NCBI RefSeq assembly: GCF_000182925.2
Contig: NC_026503.1
Coordinates: forward strand, 3,844,001 to 3,908,000
Direction of reading: 5' to 3'
DNA: 64,000 bases
Source of the DNA: Neurospora crassa OR74A
Lineage: Eukaryota > Ascomycota > Sordariomycetes > Sordariales > Sordariaceae
Below are positions 31,144-41,875 of the stretch, piece after piece; the stretch's first letter is position 1; each line of letters opens with the position of its first letter. The notes beneath the pieces were generated by a model. That model worked only from the letters and a program-made list of their open reading frames with translations, searched no databases and was not told where the DNA came from. The position numbers and the translations under genes were made by a program.

Positions 31144-33819
31144 ATGGAATCGCAGGCAGACGATCCTACAAGAACATCCGATACCGAAGCCAACCAGCCG
31201 GTATCTTCACGCACCACACTGCCTGCAGAAAGGAAGCTCTCGTCCTCCACTCCAGCGTTCCTCTTTCCAAAGCCGCAAGGGAACGACAAGCTGGCGACCT
31301 GGGTGTCCAATAGCTCACCTGATATCCGACAGAATCTCCCTATCATGTCCGACAATGGGGATTTGGCCGATTCGGCTTACGAGATGATTGGCAACCACTC
31401 TGAATTCAGCAGCCAAGGCAGTCCCTTGAGTAGTCCTGATGACGCTTTGTCTGAGAGCATCAGCTCTCTGCCTCCACACCCTTCCGACGATGTTCGCAGT
31501 TTAGATGGTTCGGAGGACCGATTCACGACCGATTCAGATGAAGAACGAGAGGAGGAAGACGAGCCAACGGACACGGACGGTGCCGAGGAATTGAGTTCCT
31601 CTCATGCTTCCTCCATCAAATACACGGATCAAGCGCTACAGTCTCCATCGACAAGTGTTCCGGCAAACCCCTTGCATTATGGCTCGGTGGCGTCCATTCC
31701 AGATACGTCAAAGTCTATCGAGTTTCAGGAAGCAGCCAGCGACGCCGTTGACAGTTCACCCGTATTCGTTCGGCATGCGATCAAGGAGTACACGGATGAC
31801 AAGGCCAAGGCGCTGGGCAAGTCTCTGGACACTCACGAGTCACCTCGGTCTTTGTCGGTCTCACTGCGCCAGACAATGTCCCAGGCCTGCCTCTCCACCG
31901 AGGAGCCTTTGCGAGTTCTATACACAGGTTCGGCAGCAGCGCAGAGAGATATCTTACTGAAAGTTTCATCCGCTATTTGGGTCTCACCAAAGGACGGCCA
32001 TAAAGAGGACGGCCAATTCATGAGGCACCGGGAAGGGGTTTACAACATTGTGCCGATCTCCTCGTTTGGATCTGCTCCAGAACTGGACCTTATGGAAGCT
32101 TCAAGCTACCAAATCAAAGTTGAGCATTGCACCTCAGCTACTGCAACACCACTGAGAGATGGACCCGAACATGGGCCCTCTACAGTTTATTCAATAACCA
32201 TCGAGCACGAGCGGACCTACGCTTCTTGCCCCTCGCGCTTCGGCCCAGCCGTCCTTGACCCTCAGTGGGATATCCCTCACCTTGCCATTTTCTACTGCTC
32301 AGAAAACGAGGATGAGGAAGATCAGAAGACCAGAGAGGCCGCGTGGGGATTCACCAAACGTCATGGGATTCCATCCATCTTCATCTCCGAGCATCTGCGC
32401 ATCGACAAACAGGCTGTTGCTTACTGGAGCAAGTATCTCGATGAGCATGCGATCCACATCTCCCTCGAGTCCAGCGACCCCACGAAGACGATGGTTCCCC
32501 GACTACTACCTGTCGACCTGGAATCATTCGGGAACATCAATGCTTGGCAGATGAACCGTAACATTGCCTATCTGACGGGTCTGTCCGATACGAAAGGGCC
32601 TGGAAAGCAGCACGAGTCAGCTACGAAAGCTACAAAGTGGTGGCAGAACTTGACGCCCTCGAGAATGTCCCTGGACCAAGTCATCGAGGCAATCGGATGG
32701 AAGAGATGGCTCTTTACCTTGTTTCTCCCGCTATTTGGGGCACTTTTGGCCCAGCTCTTCTCGGCATACTCGGGACTTCTTCCAGCGCAACACCTTCAGT
32801 CATCGCGGGCGTCACAAGCTCCGGCGGTCATCGAGACGACTTCGGTACTCCCCTCTACTGTATCTGTTAAGATTACGCATACCTCAACGGCGACAGTCGT
32901 GGTCAATATTACATCCACCAAGACGATTCAGGCCACTCCTTCAGCAAAGCCATCAGCTAGTAGCTTGGCCTCTGCCCTATCCTACGCTGGTCTGCTCTTG
33001 GATCGGCCCTCCTATACCCCGGTTGATTCCCAACCACAGAAAACGGTTTGCTCTGTGCGGGTGAACAGTCCGAATGAACTGCTGGTCGTGATACCCTCCA
33101 GCAGCAAGGCAATGTGGCTGGCAAAAGGCGCAATCGACATCGATGTATATCAGGGGGAGGAGCGACTCAAGACGAAGCTTTCGTCTGTGGATGAAGGTAT
33201 CTTGGTCGAATTGCCGGTCAAGCAGGCTCAAGGGCGCTTCAATGTTTCCGTGATCAGCAACCGCAGACCGAAGATGAACGAGACCTTTGAGGTTGACTTT
33301 GGCAAGGATCTCATCATCGAGGCGTTTGAGGCGAGCAGGCTGCTGCTGCAGGACTTTACCAGTGTTCTTTCGGCTGCGAAAAATGAGGCGATGCACATTG
33401 GATCGTCTCGGGTTGCCGAAACGCGCAATGCTGCCAAGAAAACTTACAAAGAGATGGCTAAGAAGGTCAGGGATACCGTTTCAACAGGAGATATTGCGAG
33501 ATTTTGGAAGAAAATGGATCAGGGAGTTCACCAACTCGAAGTGTCCGTTGTCAAGGCGCAAATCAAGTCCAAGCTAGTATGGCTCAAGTTGCGGGGAACT
33601 CGCGAGGAGTACAACGACTACCTCGCCAACGCAACTCGTTTTCTTCATGAATTTGAGGCGACACCCCAAGAGAAGAAGGAGGAGTCACACGAAGAAGCCG
33701 GATCAGATGGACTGTATGGATTTCTGGGAAGACTTCGCGCGGGGCTGAAGGATAAGAAGGATCAGAGCTCACAAGGACGGAACAAGGGGGCGGACAAGCT
33801 GTGGAGGCTTATGGCATGA
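31144..33819 (+). CDS. Uncharacterised fungal protein with one TM segment
   Basis: Intronless, 891 residues; I do not recognise the family. Residues 1-220 are Ser/Asp/Glu-rich and look disordered. From about 250 to 480 the sequence is globular: LRVLYTGSAAAQRDILLKVS, WDIPHLAIFYCSENEDEEDQ and HGIPSIFISEHLRI suggest an alpha/beta fold. A hydrophobic stretch at about 522-543 (RWLFTLFLPLFGALLAQLFS) is the only clear membrane segment. It is followed by a Ser/Thr/Val-rich linker, then a beta-rich part (VCSVRVNSPNELLVVIPSSS, FNVSVISNRRPKMNETFEVD) and a long charged helical tail to the C-terminus. There is no N-terminal signal peptide, so the TM could act as an internal anchor; topology is not decidable. 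The ATG at 31144 is preceded by a tiny uORF. Ordinary codon use and length suggest a conserved, expressed gene. Confidence 0.85.
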   Translation: MESQADDPTRTSDTEANQPVSSRTTLPAERKLSSSTPAFLFPKPQGNDKLATWVSNSSPDIRQNLPIMSDNGDLADSAYEMIGNHSEFSSQGSPLSSPDDALSESISSLPPHPSDDVRSLDGSEDRFTTDSDEEREEEDEPTDTDGAEELSSSHASSIKYTDQALQSPSTSVPANPLHYGSVASIPDTSKSIEFQEAASDAVDSSPVFVRHAIKEYTDDKAKALGKSLDTHESPRSLSVSLRQTMSQACLSTEEPLRVLYTGSAAAQRDILLKVSSAIWVSPKDGHKEDGQFMRHREGVYNIVPISSFGSAPELDLMEASSYQIKVEHCTSATATPLRDGPEHGPSTVYSITIEHERTYASCPSRFGPAVLDPQWDIPHLAIFYCSENEDEEDQKTREAAWGFTKRHGIPSIFISEHLRIDKQAVAYWSKYLDEHAIHISLESSDPTKTMVPRLLPVDLESFGNINAWQMNRNIAYLTGLSDTKGPGKQHESATKATKWWQNLTPSRMSLDQVIEAIGWKRWLFTLFLPLFGALLAQLFSAYSGLLPAQHLQSSRASQAPAVIETTSVLPSTVSVKITHTSTATVVVNITSTKTIQATPSAKPSASSLASALSYAGLLLDRPSYTPVDSQPQKTVCSVRVNSPNELLVVIPSSSKAMWLAKGAIDIDVYQGEERLKTKLSSVDEGILVELPVKQAQGRFNVSVISNRRPKMNETFEVDFGKDLIIEAFEASRLLLQDFTSVLSAAKNEAMHIGSSRVAETRNAAKKTYKEMAKKVRDTVSTGDIARFWKKMDQGVHQLEVSVVKAQIKSKLVWLKLRGTREEYNDYLANATRFLHEFEATPQEKKEESHEEAGSDGLYGFLGRLRAGLKDKKDQSSQGRNKGADKLWRLMA

Positions 33820-34878
33820 TTTCGTAACTGGCACTGTTTTTCAATCAACTTCTGTCTGTCTTCCAAGTTGCTATACATTTTCCTTTGGCGGGTTATTTGG
33901 GAAACTACAGGAAATTGGGGGCGTCAATACATATCAGGACACTCAGGATCACAAGGGCTTGGGACTGGATTGGAGTTACAACAATTGTGGTGTATATGAT
34001 GGGCTGAGCGGTCCAGGTATCGTAGGTAGGTAACCATAGCATTTTGTCATTTCGCGAGTCTTGTAGATCAAACGATCCTTCGCTGGTTTCTAGTTCTGCT
34101 GTCTTTGACATGTGCAACTTGTTTTGAGAACGGTGGTTGAGTTGTGCTTGTAGTGACAAAGTGACGTTGATCATCGTTGTAGCGATGGTGACGCTGATGG
34201 TATTGATCTAAGGTACGTACTCAATAAGGGAACTCCTCTCCCTTCACCGGGCATGTAAACAACCCCAACAGCGCTTCATGACCGGACATGAGAACAGGCA
34301 GCAAGCGACTGGCGCACGGACACTTGCACAACAGCCTCCTTACAAGTATGAGCCTGAGGACTGGGCACCAAGTCACGATCCAATCAGCGGATGCGGTTGG
34401 CACCTTTGGGTTTCGGTTGTTTAACATTTAGGAAGTGACCTCAGCTTTCAGGGCGACTGGACGGAGGACGACATGGGGCGAACAGGGCTACCTAGGGTAG
34501 GCAGGAGTGGTAAGTAGGTAGTGTACAGGTGGGATGGCAGATGGAAGCGCGGAGGAGGAGGATCTACTGTGCAAGTGGGAGAGGGAGGGGCAATCTTTTG
34601 GATTCCATTCTGGCCCATCCACCCGCCCTGACCCTGACCCTGACCGACCCTGACCCTGACTTGGGCTGTGGAGACTTTCGACTTGCCTGACTTGAGTTGA
34701 GCCCAGCCCATGCGCCTGGCGGACTGAGAGAGGAACCCACCCCAACGAGCAGAGAGCTACTACCTAAGTACTACCTATCCACCCATCCACTCCCCTCTAA
34801 CGTTTTCCACTCTCTTTCTAACACATCGATCCCCTCCAAAGCCCGCCGAACGAGTTGACTTCTGGATTCAAGTATCCG
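33820..34878. other. Intergenic and first leader exon of the RanBP1 gene
   Basis: Contains the 3'UTR of the one-TM gene, TAGGTAGGTA words (34021-34034, 34488-34530, 34758-34784) and a CCCTGA minisatellite (34626-34660). The last ~165 bases before 34879 lack ATG and end at a clean GTAAGT donor, so they probably form the untranslated first exon of the next gene. Confidence 0.5.
34626..34660 (+). repeat. CCCTGA minisatellite
   Basis: About six tandem CCCTGA-type units, with one shortened CCGA unit in the middle. It resembles but is not the fungal telomere repeat (CCCTAA). Confidence 0.85.
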
Positions 34879-35427
34879 GTAAGTATGTTATAATATTTTT
34901 TTTCTTCTCTTTTGTCTTGCTTACACTGCCCGCTCAAAGTCTTTGCTGGGCGGGACTGTTCCTCTTTCTGTCTACCTACCGACCCGTGCAGGCATTCAGC
35001 ATCCAACCTCCCCGCACATGGGACACACCCCGCTTCAAATCTCTGCTGGCGGTTTGTCGCTAGCGCTGCGCCGCTCGCTCGCTCGCTCGCCAGTTGAGAA
35101 GCAGAGACAGACAGACAGAGACAGACAGAGAGAGAGATAGGAACAGACAAGACGAGACAAGACAAGAAACCCCGCCTCGATGGCCCGTCGTATCGTGCGC
35201 CTGAGTACCACCGCCTGTCAGACAAGCCAGTCAGGTTCGCTAGCGGCAATGGCGGGATGGGATGGTCGGGTGCTCTCTGTCTCTGTCACTCTACGTCTCT
35301 CTGGGGGTGGTTAGCGATTCATGATGCCTGCATGATAGGAAGAACAACGAAGAAAGACCTGGGACCATTGCGAAACTTGTCTATGTGTTATCACGAAAGT
35401 GTTCTAACTCATTCTCCCTGCTCCTAG
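34879..35427 (+). other. Probable 5'UTR intron of the RanBP1 gene
   Basis: A GTAAGT donor at 34879 and an acceptor TGCTCCTAG ending at 35427, with a perfect CTAAC branch site about 20 nt before it. The interval holds several ATGs, while the flanking leader pieces 34714-34878 and 35428-35489 hold none. It also contains a GACA/GAGA repeat (about 35100-35165). Confidence 0.6.
35100..35165 (+). repeat. GACA/GAGA purine microsatellite
   Basis: Imperfect (GACA)n mixed with (GA)n, directly preceded by a GCTCGCTCGCTCGC run. It lies within the proposed 5'UTR intron. Confidence 0.8.
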
Positions 35428-35489
35428 TTAAACCGAGCCAACAATCACTAGAACAGAACCCCGATACCAAACCCCAACCGTCTATCAAA

Positions 35490-36563
35490 ATGTCCGATAC
35501 CGAGAACAAGCCTGTCGAGGAGGTTAAGCCTGACGCTCCTGCCGCCGCTGAGGAGGTACGTTCGCCTTCCCTGTCCGCAAACATCCTATTTCGATTCGAA
35601 CGGGCGACCAGAAAGTGTTGGGAGGGTGGCGAAGGGGTCGCGATTTTCTCTGTCTTGGACGATTGCTCCGTGTAATAATCTTATGAACATGGAGACATCG
35701 AGTTTCTCAGCCGAACAGAGGGGGCCGCGATCTCCCGCGACTGTCCCGTTTTCTTTCACAACTGCGCTTTCACAGAGCCAACAGAAGGCTAACGCGATGG
35801 TGCTTATAGACTAAGACCGAGGAGAAGCCCGCTGCTTTCTCCAGCTCATCCGTCTTCTCCATGTTCGGTGGTGGTGCCAAGAAGGAGAAGAAGGAGGATG
35901 AGGAGCGCGGCGACACCTCTGGCAGCGCCAAGGCCCAGCGTGAGGCTGCTGCCGCTGCCGCTGCTGAGAAGGGCGAGGAGGATGAGGCCCCCGAGTCTGA
36001 GGACGTTCACTTTGAGCCCGTCATCCACCTTACCGAGAAGGTCGAGACCAAGACCAACGAGGAGTCCGAGGAGCAGGTCTTCAAGATGCGCGCCAAGCTT
36101 TTCAAGTTCGTCAAGGAGGCCAGCGAGTGGAAGGAGCGCGGTACCGGTGACGTCCGTCTCCTCAAGCACCACGAGAATGGCAAGACCCGTCTCGTCATGC
36201 GCCGCGACAAGACCCTCAAGGTCTGCGCCAACCACTACAGTAAGCAACACCCTACTCTATTGAAGCTGTTCTTGAATGAAGCTTGCTAACCATACGATTC
36301 TACTAGTCGTTCCTGAGATGAAGCTTTCCCCCAACGTTGGTTCCGACCGCAGCTGGGTGTGGAACGCCGCTGCCGATGTTTCCGAGGGTGAGCCCGAGGC
36401 CGTCACCCTCGCGATCCGCTTTGCCAACTCCGACAACGCCAACGCTTTCAAGGATGCCTTTATCAAGGCCCAGAAGGACAACGAGGCTCTCTTCAAGGCT
36501 GCCGAGGAGGCCGCCGAGAAGAAGGAGGCTGAGGAGGATTCCGAGGACGAGAAGGCCGAGTAG
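35490..36563 (+). CDS. YRB1: Ran-binding protein 1 (RanBP1/Yrb1)
   Basis: Exons 35490-35555, 35810-36239 and 36307-36563 encode about 250 residues; introns are 35556-35809 (GTACGT...TATAG) and 36240-36306 (GTAAGC...ACTAG). The acceptor of exon 2 could also be six bases later without changing frame. The N-terminus is acidic ([20 protein letters not shown]) and includes a short [15 protein letters not shown] stretch. A complete Ran-binding domain follows: [100 protein letters not shown]. The C-terminus is a charged Glu/Lys tail. In this family the protein binds RanGTP, helps RanGAP hydrolyse GTP and frees export complexes at the cytoplasmic face of the nuclear pore. Codon use is strongly biased to C-ending codons, which suggests high expression. 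Confidence 0.96.
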
Positions 36564-37591
36564 ATGTGTGGTCTAGTTTTGCATGAATTTGAAGTTGCTT
36601 TAGGGAAAGTTTTTCAACCACCCCGTTCTATTTTCCGTTTTGCTAGGTGTTAGAGGGGACGATGACATTACTACCTCCATGGGCTGGGCGATGGAATGAA
36701 TGAAAGGACCGCTACAGAAGTTATGACGATGATGATTCCTAGGCTAGAGAGCTGGTACATGGGCAGCGTGTGCGAGAACAAAAGGTTGAAGTATCCGACA
36801 TGAAAGCACTATTCAGGTGTGCGTTTGACGAGATTTCAATATACTGGTAACATACTGCGACGGCCCTTTTGCAACTATGGCTGGCAAGGAGGATGAGGAT
36901 GGGGATTACTCTTAAGGGATCTAAATAACCTTTAGCTTAACCAACAGTTTTAGATAGAACAACTCACTACCCTTCACACCGATGCATTGCCTTTGGGGGT
37001 TTTTGATCAAGTTCTTGTACACACAACCTCGCCTCGTCATACCTGGCTGACGGCTTAGCACGATGGTCCACCAAAACATGAGACGAATCTGATGGACTGG
37101 CTAGCTGACGGAAACCTGAGCCTGTCTTGAAAGAAACACAAATACTGAATTCCGTTTGCCAAGTCGTCCGTGACGCGGTCTGGCGACGACCGTATAAAAA
37201 ATCTGGTTGTTTTGCGGTTTTGGAGGTTTCTTCTCTTCTTGACTACCTTACGGCGAGCTGACGACGATCCTCTTCTTCGCCAGCGGTCTCTCACTACTCT
37301 TCTCCCGACGACGCAAAATCACATCTTGGAGCAATTTACTTCAAGATTTCAGGGTCTACTTCAGCATCACCGTCGTCTTTGACAACTTCTTTCCAAGACT
37401 TCTGCTTTCTCGATCATCGCGATATTTCGATTAGAGTGGTGATATCTTCGTTCACCTAGGTGAGCTCACCTTGCTTACATCCACGGTGAGGGGTAGAGGA
37501 ATGCCGGCAAAGCGAGCTGACGCTCACTGCATCACAGCGCACCAGCCACAGCACGCACAGCGGTACCTCACTGAGTGCTAGCGACGGGACA
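36564..37591. other. Intergenic between YRB1 and the TAF14 leader
   Basis: The left half is the YRB1 3'UTR and spacer. From about 37,140 the plus strand turns pyrimidine-rich, as in promoters and leaders here. No frame of interest. Confidence 0.45.
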
Positions 37592-37763
37592 ATGGTCGAC
37601 TTCAGCCATGGTTACGGTTTTGACTATGGCGGCGCCGCGACGCCTCCGTTCGCGAATGACGAAGGTATGTCCCGCTTGAACCAACTTCATCGGAGTGTAC
37701 ATATATTGCACAGTGACCCAAATTCCCAACCATCCAAGTCGCATCAGCACCATAACTCAGTAA
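37592..37763 (+). promoter_or_regulatory. Candidate spliced 40-codon upstream ORF
   Basis: ATG at 37592 opens MVDFSHGYGFDYGGAATPPF-ANDE to 37664, where GAAG is followed by a strong GTATGT donor. A 49-nt intron (37665-37713, ending ATATTGCACAG) would join it in frame to VTQIPNHPSRISTITQ and a stop at 37761-37763. It lies upstream of TAF14 in the same direction, and the next 657 bases to the TAF14 start have no ATG. It may be a uORF of TAF14, a small separate gene, or the first coding exon of a protein I could not complete. Confidence 0.35.
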
Positions 37764-38420
37764 AAACCTTCCCACATTGCCTTGCTTGAACACTCCCTTG
37801 AGCATTTTTCAACCCAAGGCCATCAGAGAGGAGACACGCTCTTAACCTTAGCCCCTCTTCACGATCACGATCGCGTTCCCATCCAACTTTTGCCTATCCC
37901 AATTTGTACGCTATACACCTTAGAGCTACGTTATCCCCATCATTATCCCTGGTTCCCAACCGCACGCCACGGCCCGCCGCGGTACCTTTACCCCTCCGTA
38001 ACGGACGACCTTATTCTCTACCGCTACAAAGCCCAACTCTAGCAGCGCGACGGAATCTGCGACACACCAACACATACAACACACCAAACACTATAGAGCC
38101 CATTGCCAGACAGCCCAACGGATACAACAACGTCGTACATCCTCGAATCCTTGCTCTTCCTCAAGAGCCCGAACGCCACTGTCTTACTACTGTCCTGTAC
38201 TCGAGACACCGACCGAACGCCGATTGTCAAAAGAGTGCTGTTCGAGTACTAGGACACGAGCAAGTGAAGAGAAGTACACAAAGCTAACCGCGGGAATCCA
38301 TCCAATTTCTGGGAAGCAGAGGGCCTTGAGGATCGGTCGGACGTTCCCAGTAGTGCTAGTAAGAATACTCGAACCAAAGCTACTAGAAGGAATCCGAAGC
38401 GGGTTCCAGGCGCAAACAAG
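37714..38420 (+). promoter_or_regulatory. ATG-free leader of TAF14
   Basis: No ATG on the plus strand for 707 bases up to the TAF14 start at 38421. The preceding ATGs cluster in 37592-37667. Confidence 0.5.
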
Positions 38421-39519
38421 ATGATCGTCGAGGTTAGTTTCCGGATTCCCAGTCCAGTGTGGTTGGTAGCTTGCGCAAACAGGGTGACCACTGTAGCGGC
38501 ATACAGAACAGGTGCAGAGGCAGGGAAAGGAAAGGCCCTAGGAGGAGAACGTTCCGGGATAGCTGTTGTTCGGGAAATGGATTCGACGGCTAACGTGGGT
38601 TTATTTGTCTACAGCGCAAGATCAAGGTTGTCACAGAACAACACAATATCAACAAGCCGGCGGCACAGGAGGGCTACCCCATGAAGGAGTGGACGGTCGA
38701 GCTCTATATTCTCGACCAAGATGGCAAGGAGAGGCCCGCCAGGTGCTTCACGAAGGTGACCTACAACCTTCACCCTTCGTTCGCGAACCCTATCCAGAGT
38801 AAGTAGACACCGGAGCGGCCGCCGGTCACCTCTCCCCATCTCTGTTGTGTCTCGAGAGCCAGAGGTTGGCTAACGCGTCGCAAATTCAGCTTTCAACGAT
38901 CCTCCCTTCAAATGCACCAACGAGGGCTGGGGTGAATTTGAGATGATCATCGATATGTACACCACCGAGAAAGGCGGCAAGATCTCGATCGCGCACGACC
39001 TGAACTTCCAGCAATCAGAGTACGAAAACATCCATACCGTCACCTTCCGTAACCCATCTCAGGCGCTCCAGCAGCTCCTGAGAGAGACGGGTCCCTTGCC
39101 CTCGGACGAGGAGCGCAAGCAGAAGAAGGCGGTGGACGGCGGTTCCAAGAAGAAGCGGCCCTACGACATCGAGCGTATGGCGGATGGCTTGACGAAGCTG
39201 GGCGAGGATGACCTCCTGCAGGTCATTCAGATGATCCACGATCACAAGGATGACAATACGTACATCCAGAACAACCTCGATGGTAAGTTTGCCCGCTAGG
39301 GAGTGTGGCCCCTGGAGGCAACACGAGCTGATGGCTGACTGGACATGTCTATAGCGGGCGAGTTCTCGGTGGATCTCTACACTCTTCCTGACAACCTCAT
39401 GAAGATGCTCTGGGAGTTCTTGGTAAGTTGTTCTTCCCATTCTTTTGCCCCCTCAATCGGATCCTTCTGTAGCTAAATCGCTAATATTACCACAGGTCAA
39501 AGCCAACGTAGTCTCATAG
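38421..39519 (+). CDS. TAF14: YEATS/ET-domain transcription factor subunit Taf14
   Basis: Five exons: 38421-38432 (MIVE only), 38615-38798, 38890-39282, 39355-39422 and 39496-39519; about 226 residues (yeast Taf14 has 244). All donors are GTAAGT/GTTAGT. Intron 1 has a CTAAC branch site. The YEATS domain spans roughly residues 5-125: RKIKVVTEQHNINKPAAQEG, EWTVELYILDQDGKERPARC, KVTYNLHPSFANPIQTFNDP, PPFKCTNEGWGEFEMIIDMY, IAHDLNFQQSEYENIHTVTF. A Lys-rich linker (DEERKQKKAVDGGSKKKRPY) leads to a C-terminal ET domain (ERMADGLTKLGEDDLLQVIQ, EFSVDLYTLPDNLMKMLWEF). In yeast Taf14 reads acyl-lysine on histone H3 through YEATS and is shared by TFIID, TFIIF, SWI/SNF, INO80, RSC and NuA3; the ET domain contacts partners. 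The 12-nt first exon is the least certain part; a different upstream coding exon is possible. Confidence 0.9.
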
Positions 39520-40587
39520 TACGACTTCCTTGGTCCAAGTAACCTACAGTAGTCGATGGCCATCGATTTACGAAGTCATCAGGGACGGGAACATTCTTCC
39601 TTACTAGATCGCAGTGCGCACCATACCATACCCAGTACACCACCACCCTCTTTATTCACTATTATTGATCCCTTGACACTTCCATCCACATCAACATCAA
39701 CCACCTTCACCATCATGCCATTGTAGCCTTAGGCTTCTTCGGCTCCTGCATTACCGTGGCGTTTATGGAGTTATGGTGGGATACGCAAAAAGCAAAAATT
39801 GAGAAAGATTCAAGAGCTTCTCTTGACAAAATTTGTGCTTGATTTGATCTTCCAGATTTCTTTCTTTGCGTGATATTCGATGGTCTAGGGTGTGTTCCGT
39901 TGAACCGTTTCCTTTCTGCCGGTGGGATCGTTGCCTTGATTGGTGGTGTCTGCTCGTGAGGACTGCTCTTCACTGGAAGGGAGTGGCATCGCTAATCAGT
40001 TTGTGCTTTGGGCGGACCTTGAACCTTATCATGTGCAAGGTTTGCCCCTCTAGGTAGGATCGTCATAGGGAAATTTGAGACTGTTTATTGGAAAGAAAGG
40101 TTCGGGAAAGGATGGGTAAGAGGTAGAAAGGAGGTATGTAATAGATCCCACGCCCATGGAATTCGGAAGGGAAAGAGAAGCGGTTATGTTGTAGGCGGTA
40201 CCTAGTTCTCGATCACGGTCTCTCTACGTTGCTCGTCGTATGGCGGTATTAGAAGCAGAGAACATGCTGTATGGTTTAGTTTACACAGTTCAGGGTATGG
40301 AGCAGCAGTAACTGTCCGTTCGCCTTAGTCTCCGTGTCTCCTGTGCCTGGACTAGAGCGCTATAGATCTGCCAGCACCCTGCCAGATAGCCATCTTTTTC
40401 AGGCATGAGCTCTTGGCTTATATCCGGAGCTACTGCGGTAGGCGATATTATCGGCGGCGGTTATATAATGCAAGTTTTTGTATGCGTAGATGATGGCTAG
40501 GTACATATGTCGTCTGTAGACAGAAAATGCTTCTAGAATGTGTGTGCGGGGTGGACACTGCGTACTGCGTACATGTTGTTCGCCCGT

Positions 40588-40629
<42 letters not shown>

Positions 40630-41875
40630 TGGTGGTTGCTGGAGCACCACCCGGGATCGTAGATCTGAGACTCTGGCCCAGCCTGGGTCGCCTAGCAACT
40701 GCCCAGATGCGAGATCCGTACTGTATGTACACATGGAAGAATTCTCTTCGCTTCTTTCCAAGCCGCGATGTTACTTGATGATCAGTAAGAAACTGGGGAA
40801 AGTGGAGGTTGCAGGATGGATGACAGATGCGGCTCTGCTGGCGAGAAGAGAGGAGGAGGTTGGCTTGGCAGTTGCTTTCTTCTGGAAGGCGGTTGTCATT
40901 GATCTCTTGAGTTTTGACGTTCGTTAGGGGTTTGGATCGAGATCCGTAGGAGGAATGACTGCAACAGTATGTAGTCTAGTGTACGAAAGATCTCGGGATC
41001 GCTGGCTAGACGTGTCACGTTGTCATGAAAGTGATTTTTTTTCTACACATGAGTAACCGAAGACAAGGGGACGGGACTGGCAGTGGCAGAAAGAATTCCA
41101 GGAAACAACAATATATATCGACCGCGTGACGTGAACAGCAAACAGCAAGGGAGTACATTGTAAGAAAGAGGAAGGAGCGTGACGGCTGACAAGCCAAATG
41201 GAATAAGTGGAATGGTGGCTTATAATTCGTCAGTCTGCCTTAGACATGGATTGTAAGTCAACGAGTTTCCACTTTGGGTTTTACTCTCTAGTGTACTTTG
41301 CTTAGTACAGTATCATCGTTTTCTGGTGCTCGTCGTATCATTCTTGTGATGCTGTCTAGGTTGAATGAAGGACTGAGTGAGGCTCACGTGGCTTCCTTAC
41401 ATGTGTTTCAGAGTCGCAATTGGCCGCCCTTTGGTTATCAATCGTTCATTCTGTTGATTTGTTCTTCCTTTTCTTATTTTTATTGTGTGTGTCCGTTATC
41501 TCGAGGTCGGACTGGCAAGAGGATGACGGATGGAGGCGTCTGGCAGCCTTCTCTTTTCTTCCCACATGTCTTGCGTTACTTTAGGTCTTGCAGCCCAACC
41601 CCAACCAGCAATTCAAATCAGAACTCATACCTGCTGCTGGTATCTTTCCTTGGCACCAGCCGTCATATGATCTATTTTTGAAGGCGTTCCTGATGATGGA
41701 GAACAGCTGCTCTTGATACTTGACATTTTTGGATGCTAAGACAAAGTTTGCCTTATGCCCGCCCAAAAGCCGACGATTTCCATTATCAACAGCAACGGAC
41801 GTTTCGGCGGTCAAGGGTCGATAGTCATGTTATGAAGCTGCTCTAGATTCCACCAAGGAGCCCGCTTTTGAAGAT
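39520..41875. other. Intergenic with a T40 tract
   Basis: Contains the TAF14 3'UTR and 2 kb with no gene seen. Notable is a run of 40 T at 40589-40628 (separate entry). The frames around it are homopolymer artefacts. Confidence 0.5.
40589..40628 (+). repeat. T40 homopolymer
   Basis: 40 consecutive T on the plus strand between GCCCGTG and GTGGTGG. Poly(dA:dT) of this length excludes nucleosomes and is replication-unstable. It could also be the tail of a long-lost reverse-transcribed insert on the minus strand, but no target-site duplication was evident. Confidence 0.95.

Noticed and set aside
34626-34660. Telomere-like CCCTGA repeats as an interstitial telomere
   Set aside because: The unit is CCCTGA, not CCCTAA, and the neighbouring genes are ordinary, so it is treated as a minisatellite.
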